64,000 nt of DNA, from assembly GCF_030269445.1 (NCBI RefSeq), contig NZ_BSTJ01000011.1, positions 62,001 through 126,000 of the forward strand. Direction: 5' to 3'. Below, piece after piece: positions 53,235 through 61,528 of the stretch. The notes below the pieces were generated by a model. It did not search any database, had not been told where the DNA came from, and was given only the letters and a program-made list of their open reading frames with translations. A program made the position numbers and the translations under genes. Numbering within the stretch: position 1 is the stretch's first letter; each line of letters starts with the position of its first letter. The DNA is from Actinoallomurus iriomotensis (GTDB lineage Bacteria; Actinomycetota; Actinomycetes; Streptosporangiales; Streptosporangiaceae).

Positions 53235-53278
53235 AGTGACGGACTTTCGTCCGTACCTATCGATGACCAGGAGGAACG

Positions 53279-54070
53279 GTGCTGCTCGAGAACAAGAACG
53301 CGATCATCTACGGCGCCGGCGGAGCGGTCGGCGGCGAGGTCGCCCGCACCTTCGCCGCGGAGGGAGCCCGGGTCTTCCTCGCCGGGCGCACCGGCGCCGC
53401 ACTGGAGGCCGTCGCGGAGAAGATCCGCGCCTCGGGCGGCGTCGCCGACGTCGCCACGGTCGATGTGCTGGATGAGGACGCCGTAGAAGCACACGCCGAC
53501 GCGGTGCTCCAGGAAGCCGGATCCCTCGACGTCTCCTTCAACGCCACCAGCCTGCCCCAGACCCACATCCAGGGCACCCCGTTCGTCGAACTGCCCGCCG
53601 ACGACTTCGACCTGCCCATCACCACCTACCCCAGGGCCAACTTTCTCACCGCCAGAGCCGCCGGCCGCCGCATGGCCGCCCAGGGAACGGGCGTGATCTT
53701 GACCATCACCGCGTCTCCGTCCCGTACCGCCGTCCCGCTCATGGGAGGCATGGCGCCCGCATGGGCGGCGGTCGAAGCACTCTCACGCGGCCTGGCCGCC
53801 GAACTCGGACCCCAAGGCGTCCGCGTCGTCTGCGTCAACGCCGCCGGAATGCCCGAGACCTCCCAGCTCAACGAGGTCTACACCCTCCACGCCAACGCCT
53901 ACGGCATCACCCGCGACGCGTTCGAGACCCGCATGGCCGAGCGCACACTGCGCAAGAAACTGCCCACCGTCGCCGAAATCGCCGACGTCGCCGCCTTCGT
54001 CGCCTCCGACCGTGCCGCCGCCATGACCGGAGCGATCGCCAACCTCAGCGGCGGCATGATCGCCGACTGA
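53279..54070 (+). CDS. SDR-like protein without catalytic Tyr
   Basis: 263 aa. NAD motif YGAGGAVGGEV, then NATSLPQTH and C-terminal ANLSGGMIAD. At the active-site position it reads GGMAPAWAAVEAL, with no YxxxK, so ordinary dehydrogenase chemistry is doubtful. A close relative is the gene at 57167. GTG start after AGGAGGAAC. It carries ECF promoter copy 3 and is followed by a drug-transporter gene. Confidence 0.85.
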   Translation: MLLENKNAIIYGAGGAVGGEVARTFAAEGARVFLAGRTGAALEAVAEKIRASGGVADVATVDVLDEDAVEAHADAVLQEAGSLDVSFNATSLPQTHIQGTPFVELPADDFDLPITTYPRANFLTARAAGRRMAAQGTGVILTITASPSRTAVPLMGGMAPAWAAVEALSRGLAAELGPQGVRVVCVNAAGMPETSQLNEVYTLHANAYGITRDAFETRMAERTLRKKLPTVAEIADVAAFVASDRAAAMTGAIANLSGGMIAD

Positions 54071-54109
54071 TAATCACGCGCGATTACTCGAACACTCCTA
54101 AGGAAACGC

Positions 54110-55537
54110 ATGGCCAGGAAGACGAGTGGTTGGCTGCTCGGCCTCACCGCGACGGCGTCGCTGATGGTGGCGCTGGACGCGACCGTGATAGCGACCGCAC
54201 TGACCAGGATCCGGCTGGATCTGTCGGCCGGCATGGAACAGCTCGAATGGACGGTGAACGCGTACAGCCTGACCTTCGCCGTGCTCCTGATGACCGGAGC
54301 CGCGCTCGGCGACCGGTTCGGGCGCAGACGGATGTTCGTGGGCGGGCTGTCGCTGTTCACGGCGGCCTCGGCGGCATGTGCGGCGGCCCCCGGCATCGGC
54401 TGGCTGATCGCCGCCCGCGCCGTGCAGGGCGGTGGGGCCGCGCTGGTGATGCCGCTGGCGATGGCCCTGCTGAGCAACGGGTTCCCGCCCGAACGGCGGG
54501 CCAGGGCCTTGGGCGTCTTCGCCGGCCTTACCGGGTTGGCGGTAGTGGGCGGTCCGGTCGTCGGCGGGATCGTCACCCAGGGGCTGGCCTGGCAATGGAT
54601 CTTCTGGCTCAACGTGCCGATCGGCCTGGTCGTCATCCCGCTGGTGTTCCAGCGCATTCCGGAGCACCGCGGCGCCGGCGCCTCCTTCGATCTCGGCGGT
54701 GTCGTCTTGGTGACCGGGGGCGCGCTCGGATCGGTCTGGGGCCTGATCCGCGCCAACAGCGTCGGCTGGGGTGCGCCCGAGGTGGACGGCGCACTGGTGG
54801 CCGGGGGCGTGCTGCTGGCGGTGTTCGTCGTCTGGGAACTCCGCGTCCGGCAGCCGATGGTGCCCATGCGACTGCTGCGGTCGCGCGGCTTCTCCGCGGG
54901 CAACGCGGCCGGGCTCTTCATGTACGCCTCGCTGTACGGCTCGTTGTTCTTCATGGCCCAGTTCCTGCAGACGGGCTTGAATGACGGGCCGATGGGCGCC
55001 GGACTTCGGCTCATGCCATGGACCGGGACGGTGACGGTCGTGGCGCCCGTCGCGGGAGTGCTGGTGAACCGGCTCGGGGCCCGGACGCTCACGGTCGCCG
55101 GGATGACCCTGCAGGCCGTCGGGATGAGCTGGATCGGGCTCATCGCGGAGCCGTCACTGGGCTATCCGCGGCTGATCGCGCCGATGATCATCGCGGGCGC
55201 CGGAGTCAGCATGGCGATGCCCGCCACGCAGATCTCGGTCATCAACGCCGTCGCGCCGCAGGAGATCGGCAAGGCGTCCGGGGTCTTCAACATGCTCCGG
55301 CAGTTCGCCGCGGTGTTGGGAGTGGCGGTCCTTGCCGCGGTGTTCACGGCCAAGGGCGGGTACGGCACCGCACGAACCTTCTCCGACGGCTTCGCGCCCG
55401 CCATCGCGGTCAGCGGCGCACTGTCACTCGCCGGTGCGCTCTCGGGCCTGCTCATTCCACGGCGAAGCCGGGTGTCCCGGCAGCCGACCGTGCGGGCCGT
55501 ACCTCGGCCTGCTCAATCATCAGCGCGCCACATCTAG
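54110..55537 (+). CDS. DHA2-family MFS drug transporter (EmrB/QacA-like)
   Basis: 475 aa, about 14 membrane helices. Motif A GDRFGRRRMFVGG after helix 2, VQGGGAALVMPLAMALLS (motif C area) and the early ALDATVIATALTRI with the acidic motif D1 residue. DHA2 proteins expel drugs or metabolites with protons. Follows the SDR by 39 nt, so likely one operon with the PEP-mutase gene after it. Confidence 0.9.
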   Translation: MARKTSGWLLGLTATASLMVALDATVIATALTRIRLDLSAGMEQLEWTVNAYSLTFAVLLMTGAALGDRFGRRRMFVGGLSLFTAASAACAAAPGIGWLIAARAVQGGGAALVMPLAMALLSNGFPPERRARALGVFAGLTGLAVVGGPVVGGIVTQGLAWQWIFWLNVPIGLVVIPLVFQRIPEHRGAGASFDLGGVVLVTGGALGSVWGLIRANSVGWGAPEVDGALVAGGVLLAVFVVWELRVRQPMVPMRLLRSRGFSAGNAAGLFMYASLYGSLFFMAQFLQTGLNDGPMGAGLRLMPWTGTVTVVAPVAGVLVNRLGARTLTVAGMTLQAVGMSWIGLIAEPSLGYPRLIAPMIIAGAGVSMAMPATQISVINAVAPQEIGKASGVFNMLRQFAAVLGVAVLAAVFTAKGGYGTARTFSDGFAPAIAVSGALSLAGALSGLLIPRRSRVSRQPTVRAVPRPAQSSARHI

Positions 55538-55568
55538 GCCGCGCCCTGTTCTCACCTGGAGGATGTCG

Positions 55569-56330
55569 ATGTCTGCTGACGTGGCGGACCTGAAGAGGAA
55601 CGCCGAAACACTCCGTGATCTGCACAGCGGAGAGATGCTCGTGCTGCCCAACGTGTGGGATGCGGCGAGCGCGAAGGTCGTGGCCGAAGCGGGGTTCCCC
55701 GCGATGGCCACCGCGAGCGCCGCCATTTCGGCGATGCTCGGTCACCCCGACGGCGAGGGTGCGCCGTGGCAGGAGATGTTCGCCGCGGCCGGGCGTGTCG
55801 CCCGGGCGGTGTCGGTCCCCGTCACGGTCGACGCCGAGGCGGGATATGGCATGCGACCGCGTGAACTGGTGGACCGGCTGCTGGACATCGGTGCGGTCGG
55901 CTGCAACCTGGAGGACACCGACCACCGGACGGGCGGCCTGCGCGAACCCGGTGAGCACGCCCAGTGGCTCGCGGACGTGCGCTCCGCCGCGAGCGACGCC
56001 GGAGTGCCCATCGTCATCAATGCCCGCGTGGACGCCTTTCTGCCCAGCAGCGGGATACCCGAATCGGAGCGGGTCGCGGAGGCCGTACGGCGGGGCCGGC
56101 TCTACCGGGACGCCGGCGCCGACTGTATCTACCCGATCGGCGTGCGCGACCGGAGCGCCATCGCCACAGTGGTCGCTGAACTGGCGATTCCCGTCAACGG
56201 CAACAGCAGTGAACATCTGGACCTGCGCACACTCCGAGAACTGGGCGTGGCGCGAGTGTCCTACGGCCCCCGCTTCTACCGCGCGGCGCTGGCCGGCCTG
56301 AAAGCCGCCGTCCAGGAGCTGCCGGCCTGA
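55569..56330 (+). CDS. Isocitrate lyase/PEP mutase-family protein
   Basis: 253-aa TIM-barrel protein: LVLPNVWDAASAKVVAEAGF at the N-terminus, VTVDAEAGYG (metal-binding Asp/Glu), GCNLEDTDH and VINARVDAFL. This matches the 2-methylisocitrate lyase/PEP-mutase group without the usual KKCGH loop; such proteins cleave or rearrange small oxo acids. ATG 55569 has GGAGG at 6 nt. Confidence 0.87.
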   Translation: MSADVADLKRNAETLRDLHSGEMLVLPNVWDAASAKVVAEAGFPAMATASAAISAMLGHPDGEGAPWQEMFAAAGRVARAVSVPVTVDAEAGYGMRPRELVDRLLDIGAVGCNLEDTDHRTGGLREPGEHAQWLADVRSAASDAGVPIVINARVDAFLPSSGIPESERVAEAVRRGRLYRDAGADCIYPIGVRDRSAIATVVAELAIPVNGNSSEHLDLRTLRELGVARVSYGPRFYRAALAGLKAAVQELPA

Positions 56331-56360
56331 TCCCGCCGTCGCCGGCGCACCCCCGCGCTT

Positions 56361-57056
56361 CTACGCGCGGTCACCGGCCTGGACGTCCACCGGGTTCGTC
56401 CGATCTTCGGAGGGCCACGGGTCGGTGACCGCGTGCAGCAGCCGGCCGATCGCCGACAGATCTCCTACGACGGCGACGCTGCCATCGGCGCACGCGGTCG
56501 CGAGTGCGGCGGGATCAGTCAGCAGGGCGCTGAGGGTCTTGGGCTCCGCACGGAGCGAGACGTCTGCCGTCGCGGGTTCACCGGGCTGCACCTGAACCCG
56601 TCCGGACGCCAGGCGGACCGTCCAAATCCGACCGTCGAGCTCGAGACGGCAAGTCGTCGGAGGTGCCGCGGGGTCGGGGCGCGCGGCACCTCGCAAGAAG
56701 ATCAGTACGGAGGTGGCGCTGAGCGCGGTCGGGGGCGGGGGCTGCGGGGCGTCGATCCCCCAGTCGCCCAGAGCCAGCAGGATCGGTTCCAGCTTCCGGC
56801 CCCGTTCGGTCAGCTCGTAGACCTGCGGACCTTCCGCCGGTGCCGTTCCACGGCGGATCACTCCGTTGTGTTCGAGCTCTCGGAGCCGGTCCGAAAGCAG
56901 GTTCGAGCTGACGTGGGGCAGAGCACGCCGCAACTCCGAGAAACGTTGAGGCACCAGGAGCAGCTCGCGGACGATCAGCAGGGCCCATCGTTCCCCGACG
57001 ACGTCGAGCGCCCGGGCGATCCCGCACGAGTCCCGATAGCTACGGCTGGTCGGCAT
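56361..57056 (-). CDS. HxlR-type regulator with SCP2-like C-terminal domain
   Basis: 231 aa. N-terminal winged helix: CGIARALDVVGERWALLIVR, ELLLVPQRFSELRRALPHVS, SNLLSDRLRELEHNGVI (HxlR family). From about residue 130 a sterol-carrier-like domain (RIWTVRLASGRVQVQPGEPA) may bind a lipophilic ligand. ATG 57056 follows AAGGGG. Divergent from the SDR at 57167; probably senses a compound and controls it. Confidence 0.88.
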   Translation of the reverse strand: MPTSRSYRDSCGIARALDVVGERWALLIVRELLLVPQRFSELRRALPHVSSNLLSDRLRELEHNGVIRRGTAPAEGPQVYELTERGRKLEPILLALGDWGIDAPQPPPPTALSATSVLIFLRGAARPDPAAPPTTCRLELDGRIWTVRLASGRVQVQPGEPATADVSLRAEPKTLSALLTDPAALATACADGSVAVVGDLSAIGRLLHAVTDPWPSEDRTNPVDVQAGDRA

Positions 57057-57097
57057 GGCCACCCCCTTGTCCAAGTTGATCCTAAACCACTGCCGGT

Positions 57098-57115
57098 GTT
57101 AGTTGTTTTTAACAA
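57098..57115. promoter_or_regulatory. Candidate HxlR operator in the divergent promoter
   Basis: GTTA, then TTGTT-TTT-AACAA (57103-57115), an inverted repeat in an otherwise GC-rich region, 42 nt from the HxlR start and 52 nt from the SDR start. Confidence 0.4.
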
Positions 57116-57166
57116 TCATGACTGGTTACTATTTTGCTCGGAATCAATCACCTGGAAGAGGCGCAC

Positions 57167-57979
57167 ATGAGTGGATTGCTGCTTGAGGGCAAGAACGCTG
57201 TGATCTATGGAGGCGGGGGCGCCATCGGCGGTGCCGTCGCACGGGTGTTCGCCCGGGAAGGCGCGAGGGTCTTCATCGCCGGGCGGACGCAGGCGAAGCT
57301 CGACACCGTGGCGCGTGACATCGCCGCCTTGGGCGGAACGGCCGAGACCGCGCAAGTCGACGTTCTCGATCAGCAGGCGGTCGAAAAGCACGCCGACGGG
57401 ATCGCGTCGACGGCCGGCGGCATCGACATCGCCCTCAACGCCGTGAGCGTCATGCACGACCAGGGGACTTTGCTGGCGGATCTCTCGCTGGAGGAGTTCA
57501 TGCGGCCGATCGATGGTTTTCTGCGGGCGCTGTTCATCACGAGCAAGGCCGTGGCGCGGCACATGGGGCGCGAGCGTCCCGGCGTCATCCTGACCCTGTC
57601 GGAGCCGGGTGCCAAACTGGCGGTGGGCGGCATCTTGGGGCACGGCGTGAGCTCGGCCGGCAAGGAGGCGTTCTCGCGGCTCCTGGCCGCGGAGCTGGCA
57701 CCCGGCAACGTCCGGGTCATCGACATCCGCCCCCACGCCGTCATCGACGCGCCGGCGGCGGGTTCCTACACCAAGGACCTCTTCCAGCGCTCCGCGGCGG
57801 CGGCCGGGCAGTCGGTCCAGGAGTTCCTCGACCGCGGGGGAATGGTGCAGGGGACGCTCCTGAAGAGGCTTCCCACGCTGTCCGAGATAGCAGAGACGGC
57901 GGCGTTCCTGGCTTCGGATCGCGCCGGTGCCATGACCGGAACAGTCGCCAACCTGTCCGGCGGCGCGCTCGTGGACTGA
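57167..57979 (+). CDS. SDR-like protein, paralogue of 53279-54070
   Basis: 270 aa. NAD motif YGGGGAIGGAV, LNAVSVM, then VSSAGKEAFSRLLAAEL, where Ser replaces the catalytic Tyr but Lys remains, and C-terminal ANLSGGALVD. Highly alike to the SDR at 53279 in its N-terminal motif and C-terminus. ATG 57167 follows GGAAGAGG. Probably the target of the divergent HxlR regulator. Confidence 0.87.
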   Translation: MSGLLLEGKNAVIYGGGGAIGGAVARVFAREGARVFIAGRTQAKLDTVARDIAALGGTAETAQVDVLDQQAVEKHADGIASTAGGIDIALNAVSVMHDQGTLLADLSLEEFMRPIDGFLRALFITSKAVARHMGRERPGVILTLSEPGAKLAVGGILGHGVSSAGKEAFSRLLAAELAPGNVRVIDIRPHAVIDAPAAGSYTKDLFQRSAAAAGQSVQEFLDRGGMVQGTLLKRLPTLSEIAETAAFLASDRAGAMTGTVANLSGGALVD

Positions 57980-58088
57980 GTCCCGGCTCTCGCGGTCGGG
58001 GGCACGCCCCGGCCCGCTGATCGCGGGAGGACGCCGGCGAGCGGGTGGAGCCGACGGCAAAGTGGCAGGTCAGCGCATTAAATCCGCA

Positions 58089-58094
58089 TACACT
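58089..58094 (+). promoter_or_regulatory. -10 element for a leaderless kinase mRNA
   Basis: TACACT lies 7 nt before the ATG at 58102. A transcript from here would begin at or next to the ATG, with no ribosome site, as many actinomycete leaderless mRNAs do. The -35 is not clear. Confidence 0.45.
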
Positions 58095-58101
58095 CCATCT
58101 G

Positions 58102-59904
58102 ATGGAGAGGGCAGAGGCGGATCCACTCATCGGGCAGGTGCTCGATGGGCGCTACGTCGTACGGTCCCGGATCGCCCGTGGCGGCATGGCCACGGTCTAC
58201 GCCGGGCACGACACCAAGCTGGACCGTACGGTGGCGCTCAAGGTGATGCACGCCAACCTGGCCGGCGACGAGGACTTCGTGCGGCGCTTCGTCGACGAGG
58301 CCAGGCACGCCGCCGCCCTGTCGCACCCGAACGTCGTCGCGATGTACGACCAGGGCACCGATCAGGGGCGCGTGTTCCTCGTGATGGAGTACGTCGCCGG
58401 GCGCACTCTGCGCGACCTGCTGACCGAGCGGGGCCGGCTCGGCCCGCGCGCGGCGCTCCAGGTTCTGCGGCCGATACTCGCCGCGCTGGGCGCCGCGCAC
58501 CGGGTCGGTCTGGTCCACCGGGACGTCAAGCCGGAGAACGTCCTGCTGGCCGCCGACGGGCAGGTCAAGGTGACGGATTTCGGGCTGGCCCGAGCGGTGA
58601 CGGCGAGCAGGCAGACCCAGACGGGCATGCTCATCGGCACGGTGGCCTACCTCGCGCCGGAGCAGGTCCTGACGGGCGACGCGGATGCTCGCACCGACGT
58701 GTACGCCGCCGGGATCATGCTGTTCGAGTTGTTGACCGGGTACCAGCCGTACCAGGCGGGCACCCCGCTGGCCGTGGCGTACCGGCACGTCAACGAGACG
58801 GTGCCGGCCCCGTCGAGCGTGATCCCGGGCCTGCCGCCGCAGTTGGACGCGCTGGTGGCCGGGGCGACCGACCGCGACCCGGCGCGGCGTCCGCCCGACG
58901 CCGGCCGGTTCGACGCGGCGGCCGGTGAGGTGCTCCACGCGCTGCCGCCGGACATCGACTCGACGTCGGCGTCTGTCGTGCCGGTGCCGCTCGGGCCGTC
59001 TCAGGCGGCCGACGGGGCGCGAGCGCCGCTGTCCGAGCGGGTGACGCAGAATTTCCGGGTGTCCCCGGACGCGCCGTCGTCCGGCCACGATGTGACGCCG
59101 AATCCGCACACCATGGTGATCTCCGGTTTCGAGGGTCCGCCTCGGACGCGGTGGCGTCGCCGACGCACGTCCGGGCTGTTCGCCGCCTGCGTCGTCGTCG
59201 CGCTCCTGTTCGGGGGCTTCGTGTGGTTCCAGACGGAGGGACGCACCGCGCGCGTGCCCCAGCTCGTGGGCCTGTCGGAGGCGGACGCCCGTCTCCGCGC
59301 CGAGAAGCTCGGGCTCAAGGTCAAGGCCGGTTCGTCCCGCCAGGACCCGAGGGTGCCCAAGGACAAGGTCGCCCAGGTCGAGCCGGGCGTCGGCACGCAG
59401 GTCAGGACGGGCACACTGCTCACTCTGGTCCTGTCGACGGGCAAGCCGCCGGTCGCCGTGCCCGACGTTCGGAAGCAGCCACTCGACCAGGCGCAACAGC
59501 TGCTGCGGCAGGCGGGACTCCAGCCGGGCCGGCAGGTCCGGCAGGACAGCGCCACCGTGCCGCGCGGTGACGTGATCACGACCAGGCCGGCGGCGGGGAA
59601 GAAGCAGAACCCGGAAGAACCCGTCACCATCGTGGTCAGCCGCGGCATCACGATGCCGGATCTGAGCGGCCTCACTCCGAGCCGGGCCGCGCGGAAGCTG
59701 GCCGCGCTGGGCCTGAACGCGCAATGGCGGCAGCAGGCCCCGGACAACGGCCAGCAGCCGAACACGGTGGTCGGCCAGGACCCTCCCGCGGGACAGCCCG
59801 TCAACCGGGGCGACGCCGTCCAGGTGACCTTCACCGACCAGAGCCAGTGCCAGTGGGACCCCTTCTGCTCCTACGGCGGCGACCAGAACGACGGCGGCGG
59901 GTAG
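58102..59904 (+). CDS. Ser/Thr protein kinase with three PASTA domains (PknB-like)
   Basis: 600 aa. Kinase domain (residues ~16-275): IARGGMATVYAGHD glycine loop, VALKVMHANL (Lys), LVHRDVKPENVLL, KVTDFGLARAV, GTVAYLAPEQVL. A juxtamembrane linker leads to one helix (SGLFAACVVVALLFGGFVWF, ~360-380), then three extracellular PASTA repeats (RVPQLVGLSEADARLRAEKL; AVPDVRKQPLDQAQQLL; TMPDLSGLTPSRAARKL) and a Cys-containing tail. PASTA domains sense peptidoglycan fragments. ATG 58102 chosen; a GTG at 58045 is also in frame. Confidence 0.9.
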   Translation: MERAEADPLIGQVLDGRYVVRSRIARGGMATVYAGHDTKLDRTVALKVMHANLAGDEDFVRRFVDEARHAAALSHPNVVAMYDQGTDQGRVFLVMEYVAGRTLRDLLTERGRLGPRAALQVLRPILAALGAAHRVGLVHRDVKPENVLLAADGQVKVTDFGLARAVTASRQTQTGMLIGTVAYLAPEQVLTGDADARTDVYAAGIMLFELLTGYQPYQAGTPLAVAYRHVNETVPAPSSVIPGLPPQLDALVAGATDRDPARRPPDAGRFDAAAGEVLHALPPDIDSTSASVVPVPLGPSQAADGARAPLSERVTQNFRVSPDAPSSGHDVTPNPHTMVISGFEGPPRTRWRRRRTSGLFAACVVVALLFGGFVWFQTEGRTARVPQLVGLSEADARLRAEKLGLKVKAGSSRQDPRVPKDKVAQVEPGVGTQVRTGTLLTLVLSTGKPPVAVPDVRKQPLDQAQQLLRQAGLQPGRQVRQDSATVPRGDVITTRPAAGKKQNPEEPVTIVVSRGITMPDLSGLTPSRAARKLAALGLNAQWRQQAPDNGQQPNTVVGQDPPAGQPVNRGDAVQVTFTDQSQCQWDPFCSYGGDQNDGGG

Positions 59905-59915
59905 GCCGCCGCCCG

Positions 59916-60512
59916 TCAGGGTCTCCTCGGAAGGGTGGCGAGGAAGGTTTCGGCCGCGTCCTGGACCCGCTCCCGGTCTCCGGTGGCGAGCAGGTCGAGG
60001 AGCAGTCCGCGGATGGTGGCGATCACCAGTGTGGCCGTGCGCGTCGCGGTCTGCGGGTCGGTGCCGGGTCCCTGGGCGTCGCGCAGGGCGTTCATCCAGT
60101 CGGCGACGACCCGGTCGAGGAAGCCCGCGAACTGCTCCGGCGCCTGAAGAGCGCGTCCGTAGACGGCGAAGAACAGCCTGAACTCCGCCTCCCGCTGCGG
60201 AGCCGAGGTACGCGTCCAGGCCGCGCGCGCCGCCGTGGCCAGGTCGGGGTGCTCGCCGAGCGTTTCGCTGGTGGCCGCGAAGATGCGTTCGCGCAGGCGG
60301 GCGAGGATGGCGACCAGCATCTGCTCCTTGGTGCCGAAGCGGTGCACCAGCGTCGTCGTCGAGACCCCGAGGGCGGCGGCGACGGGCCGCCATGACAGGT
60401 CGGAGAACCCGTGCTCGACCGTGTAGTCGACCACCGCGTCCAGCAGCTCGGCTCGCCGCTGATGGTCGACGGGACGCCCCGCCATCGCCGCCTCCCGGTC
60501 TCGGCTTGACAT
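59916..60512 (-). CDS. TetR-family transcriptional regulator
   Basis: 198 aa. HTH: LLDAVVDYTVEHGFSDLSWR, VAAALGVSTTTLVHRFGTKE. The C-terminal half is typical for repressors but the ligand is unknown. Divergent from the epimerase-like gene; the shared promoter has a palindrome (60518-60529). Convergent with the kinase gene. Confidence 0.88.
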   Translation of the reverse strand: MSSRDREAAMAGRPVDHQRRAELLDAVVDYTVEHGFSDLSWRPVAAALGVSTTTLVHRFGTKEQMLVAILARLRERIFAATSETLGEHPDLATAARAAWTRTSAPQREAEFRLFFAVYGRALQAPEQFAGFLDRVVADWMNALRDAQGPGTDPQTATRTATLVIATIRGLLLDLLATGDRERVQDAAETFLATLPRRP

Positions 60513-60529
60513 TTATAGTACGACCGTAC
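60506..60529. promoter_or_regulatory. Operator/promoter between TetR and epimerase genes
   Basis: TTGACA (60506-60511) is a consensus -35 for the plus strand; 60518-60529 read GTACG-AC-CGTAC, a perfect inverted repeat in spacer position and 6 nt from the TetR start. Likely bound by the TetR protein. Confidence 0.58.
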
Positions 60530-60592
60530 AAAGAATGGAGCACGACATCAAGGGTCACCGGCCGACGGGGGCCCGGATCCTGGAGGTTGCTC

Positions 60593-61528
60593 ATGCGCGT
60601 TCTCGTCACCGGAGCGTCCGGCTGGGTCGGCCGCGGGCTCGTCCCCGAGCTGATCGCCGCCGGCCACGAGGTCACCGGGCTCGCCCGCTCGGATGCCGCG
60701 GCCCGGACGCTGCGCGCCGCGGGCGCCGAGGTCCGCGCCGGATCGCTGGACGACCTCGGCACCCTGCGCACGGCCGCCGCCTCGGCCGACGGCGTCATCC
60801 ACCTCGCGTTCAGGCACGACATCGCCTTTGCCGGCGACTACGCCACGGCCACCGCCGCCGACCGCGCGGCGATCGAGGCGTTCGGCGAGGCCCTGGCCGG
60901 CACCGGCAAGCCGTTCGTCATCGCCTCGGGCATCCTGGGCGTGCTCGGCCTCCCGCCCGGCGCCGTCGCCACCGAACGCGACGGGCTCGCCACCGGCACC
61001 GGGGACCGCGACGTGCCGATCGGCGGCGCCAACGGGCGGATCGCCAACGCCCACTACACGCTCGCCCTCGCCGACCACGGAGTTCGCTCATCGGTCGTAC
61101 GGCTGCCACCGGCCACTCACGGCGCCGGCGACAACGGGTTCACCTCGACCGCGATCGGCTTCGCACGCGAGAAGGGCGCCGCGGCGTACGTCGGCGACGG
61201 CGCCAACCGCTGGCCGGCGGTCCATCGCGACGACGCCGCGCGCCTGTTCCGCCTCGCGCTCGAGTCCGCGCCGGCCGGGTCGGTGCTGCACGCGGTCGGC
61301 GATGAGGGCGTGCCGATCCGTGAGGTCGCCGAGGTCTTCGCGGAGCACCTCGGCGTCCCCGCCGTCTCCGTCACGCCTGAGGAGGCCGGAGAGTACGTCG
61401 GCTGGCTCGGCCGGTTCTGGGGAACCGACGGTCCCGCCTCCGCGCGGATCACCCGCGACCTGCTCGGATGGCAGCCGACGAGCCCCGGGCTGATCGCCGA
61501 TCTCAAGGAGGGCCACTACTTCCGGTAG
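60593..61528 (+). CDS. Extended SDR/NAD-dependent epimerase-like protein
   Basis: 311 aa. VTGASGWVGRGLVPELIAAG is the extended-SDR NAD motif; VIHLAFRHDI, IASGILGVLG and a later NAHYTLAL, where Tyr is not followed by Lys at +4. Similar proteins are annotated as SDR/epimerase partners of TetR genes. ATG 60593; GGAGG about 8 nt upstream. Its 3' end overlaps the MFS gene by 13 nt. Confidence 0.85.
   Translation: MRVLVTGASGWVGRGLVPELIAAGHEVTGLARSDAAARTLRAAGAEVRAGSLDDLGTLRTAAASADGVIHLAFRHDIAFAGDYATATAADRAAIEAFGEALAGTGKPFVIASGILGVLGLPPGAVATERDGLATGTGDRDVPIGGANGRIANAHYTLALADHGVRSSVVRLPPATHGAGDNGFTSTAIGFAREKGAAAYVGDGANRWPAVHRDDAARLFRLALESAPAGSVLHAVGDEGVPIREVAEVFAEHLGVPAVSVTPEEAGEYVGWLGRFWGTDGPASARITRDLLGWQPTSPGLIADLKEGHYFR

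Noticed and set aside
58078-60822. 914-codon minus-strand open frame
   Set aside because: It runs antisense through the PASTA kinase and across the TetR gene in another frame; no domain is seen.
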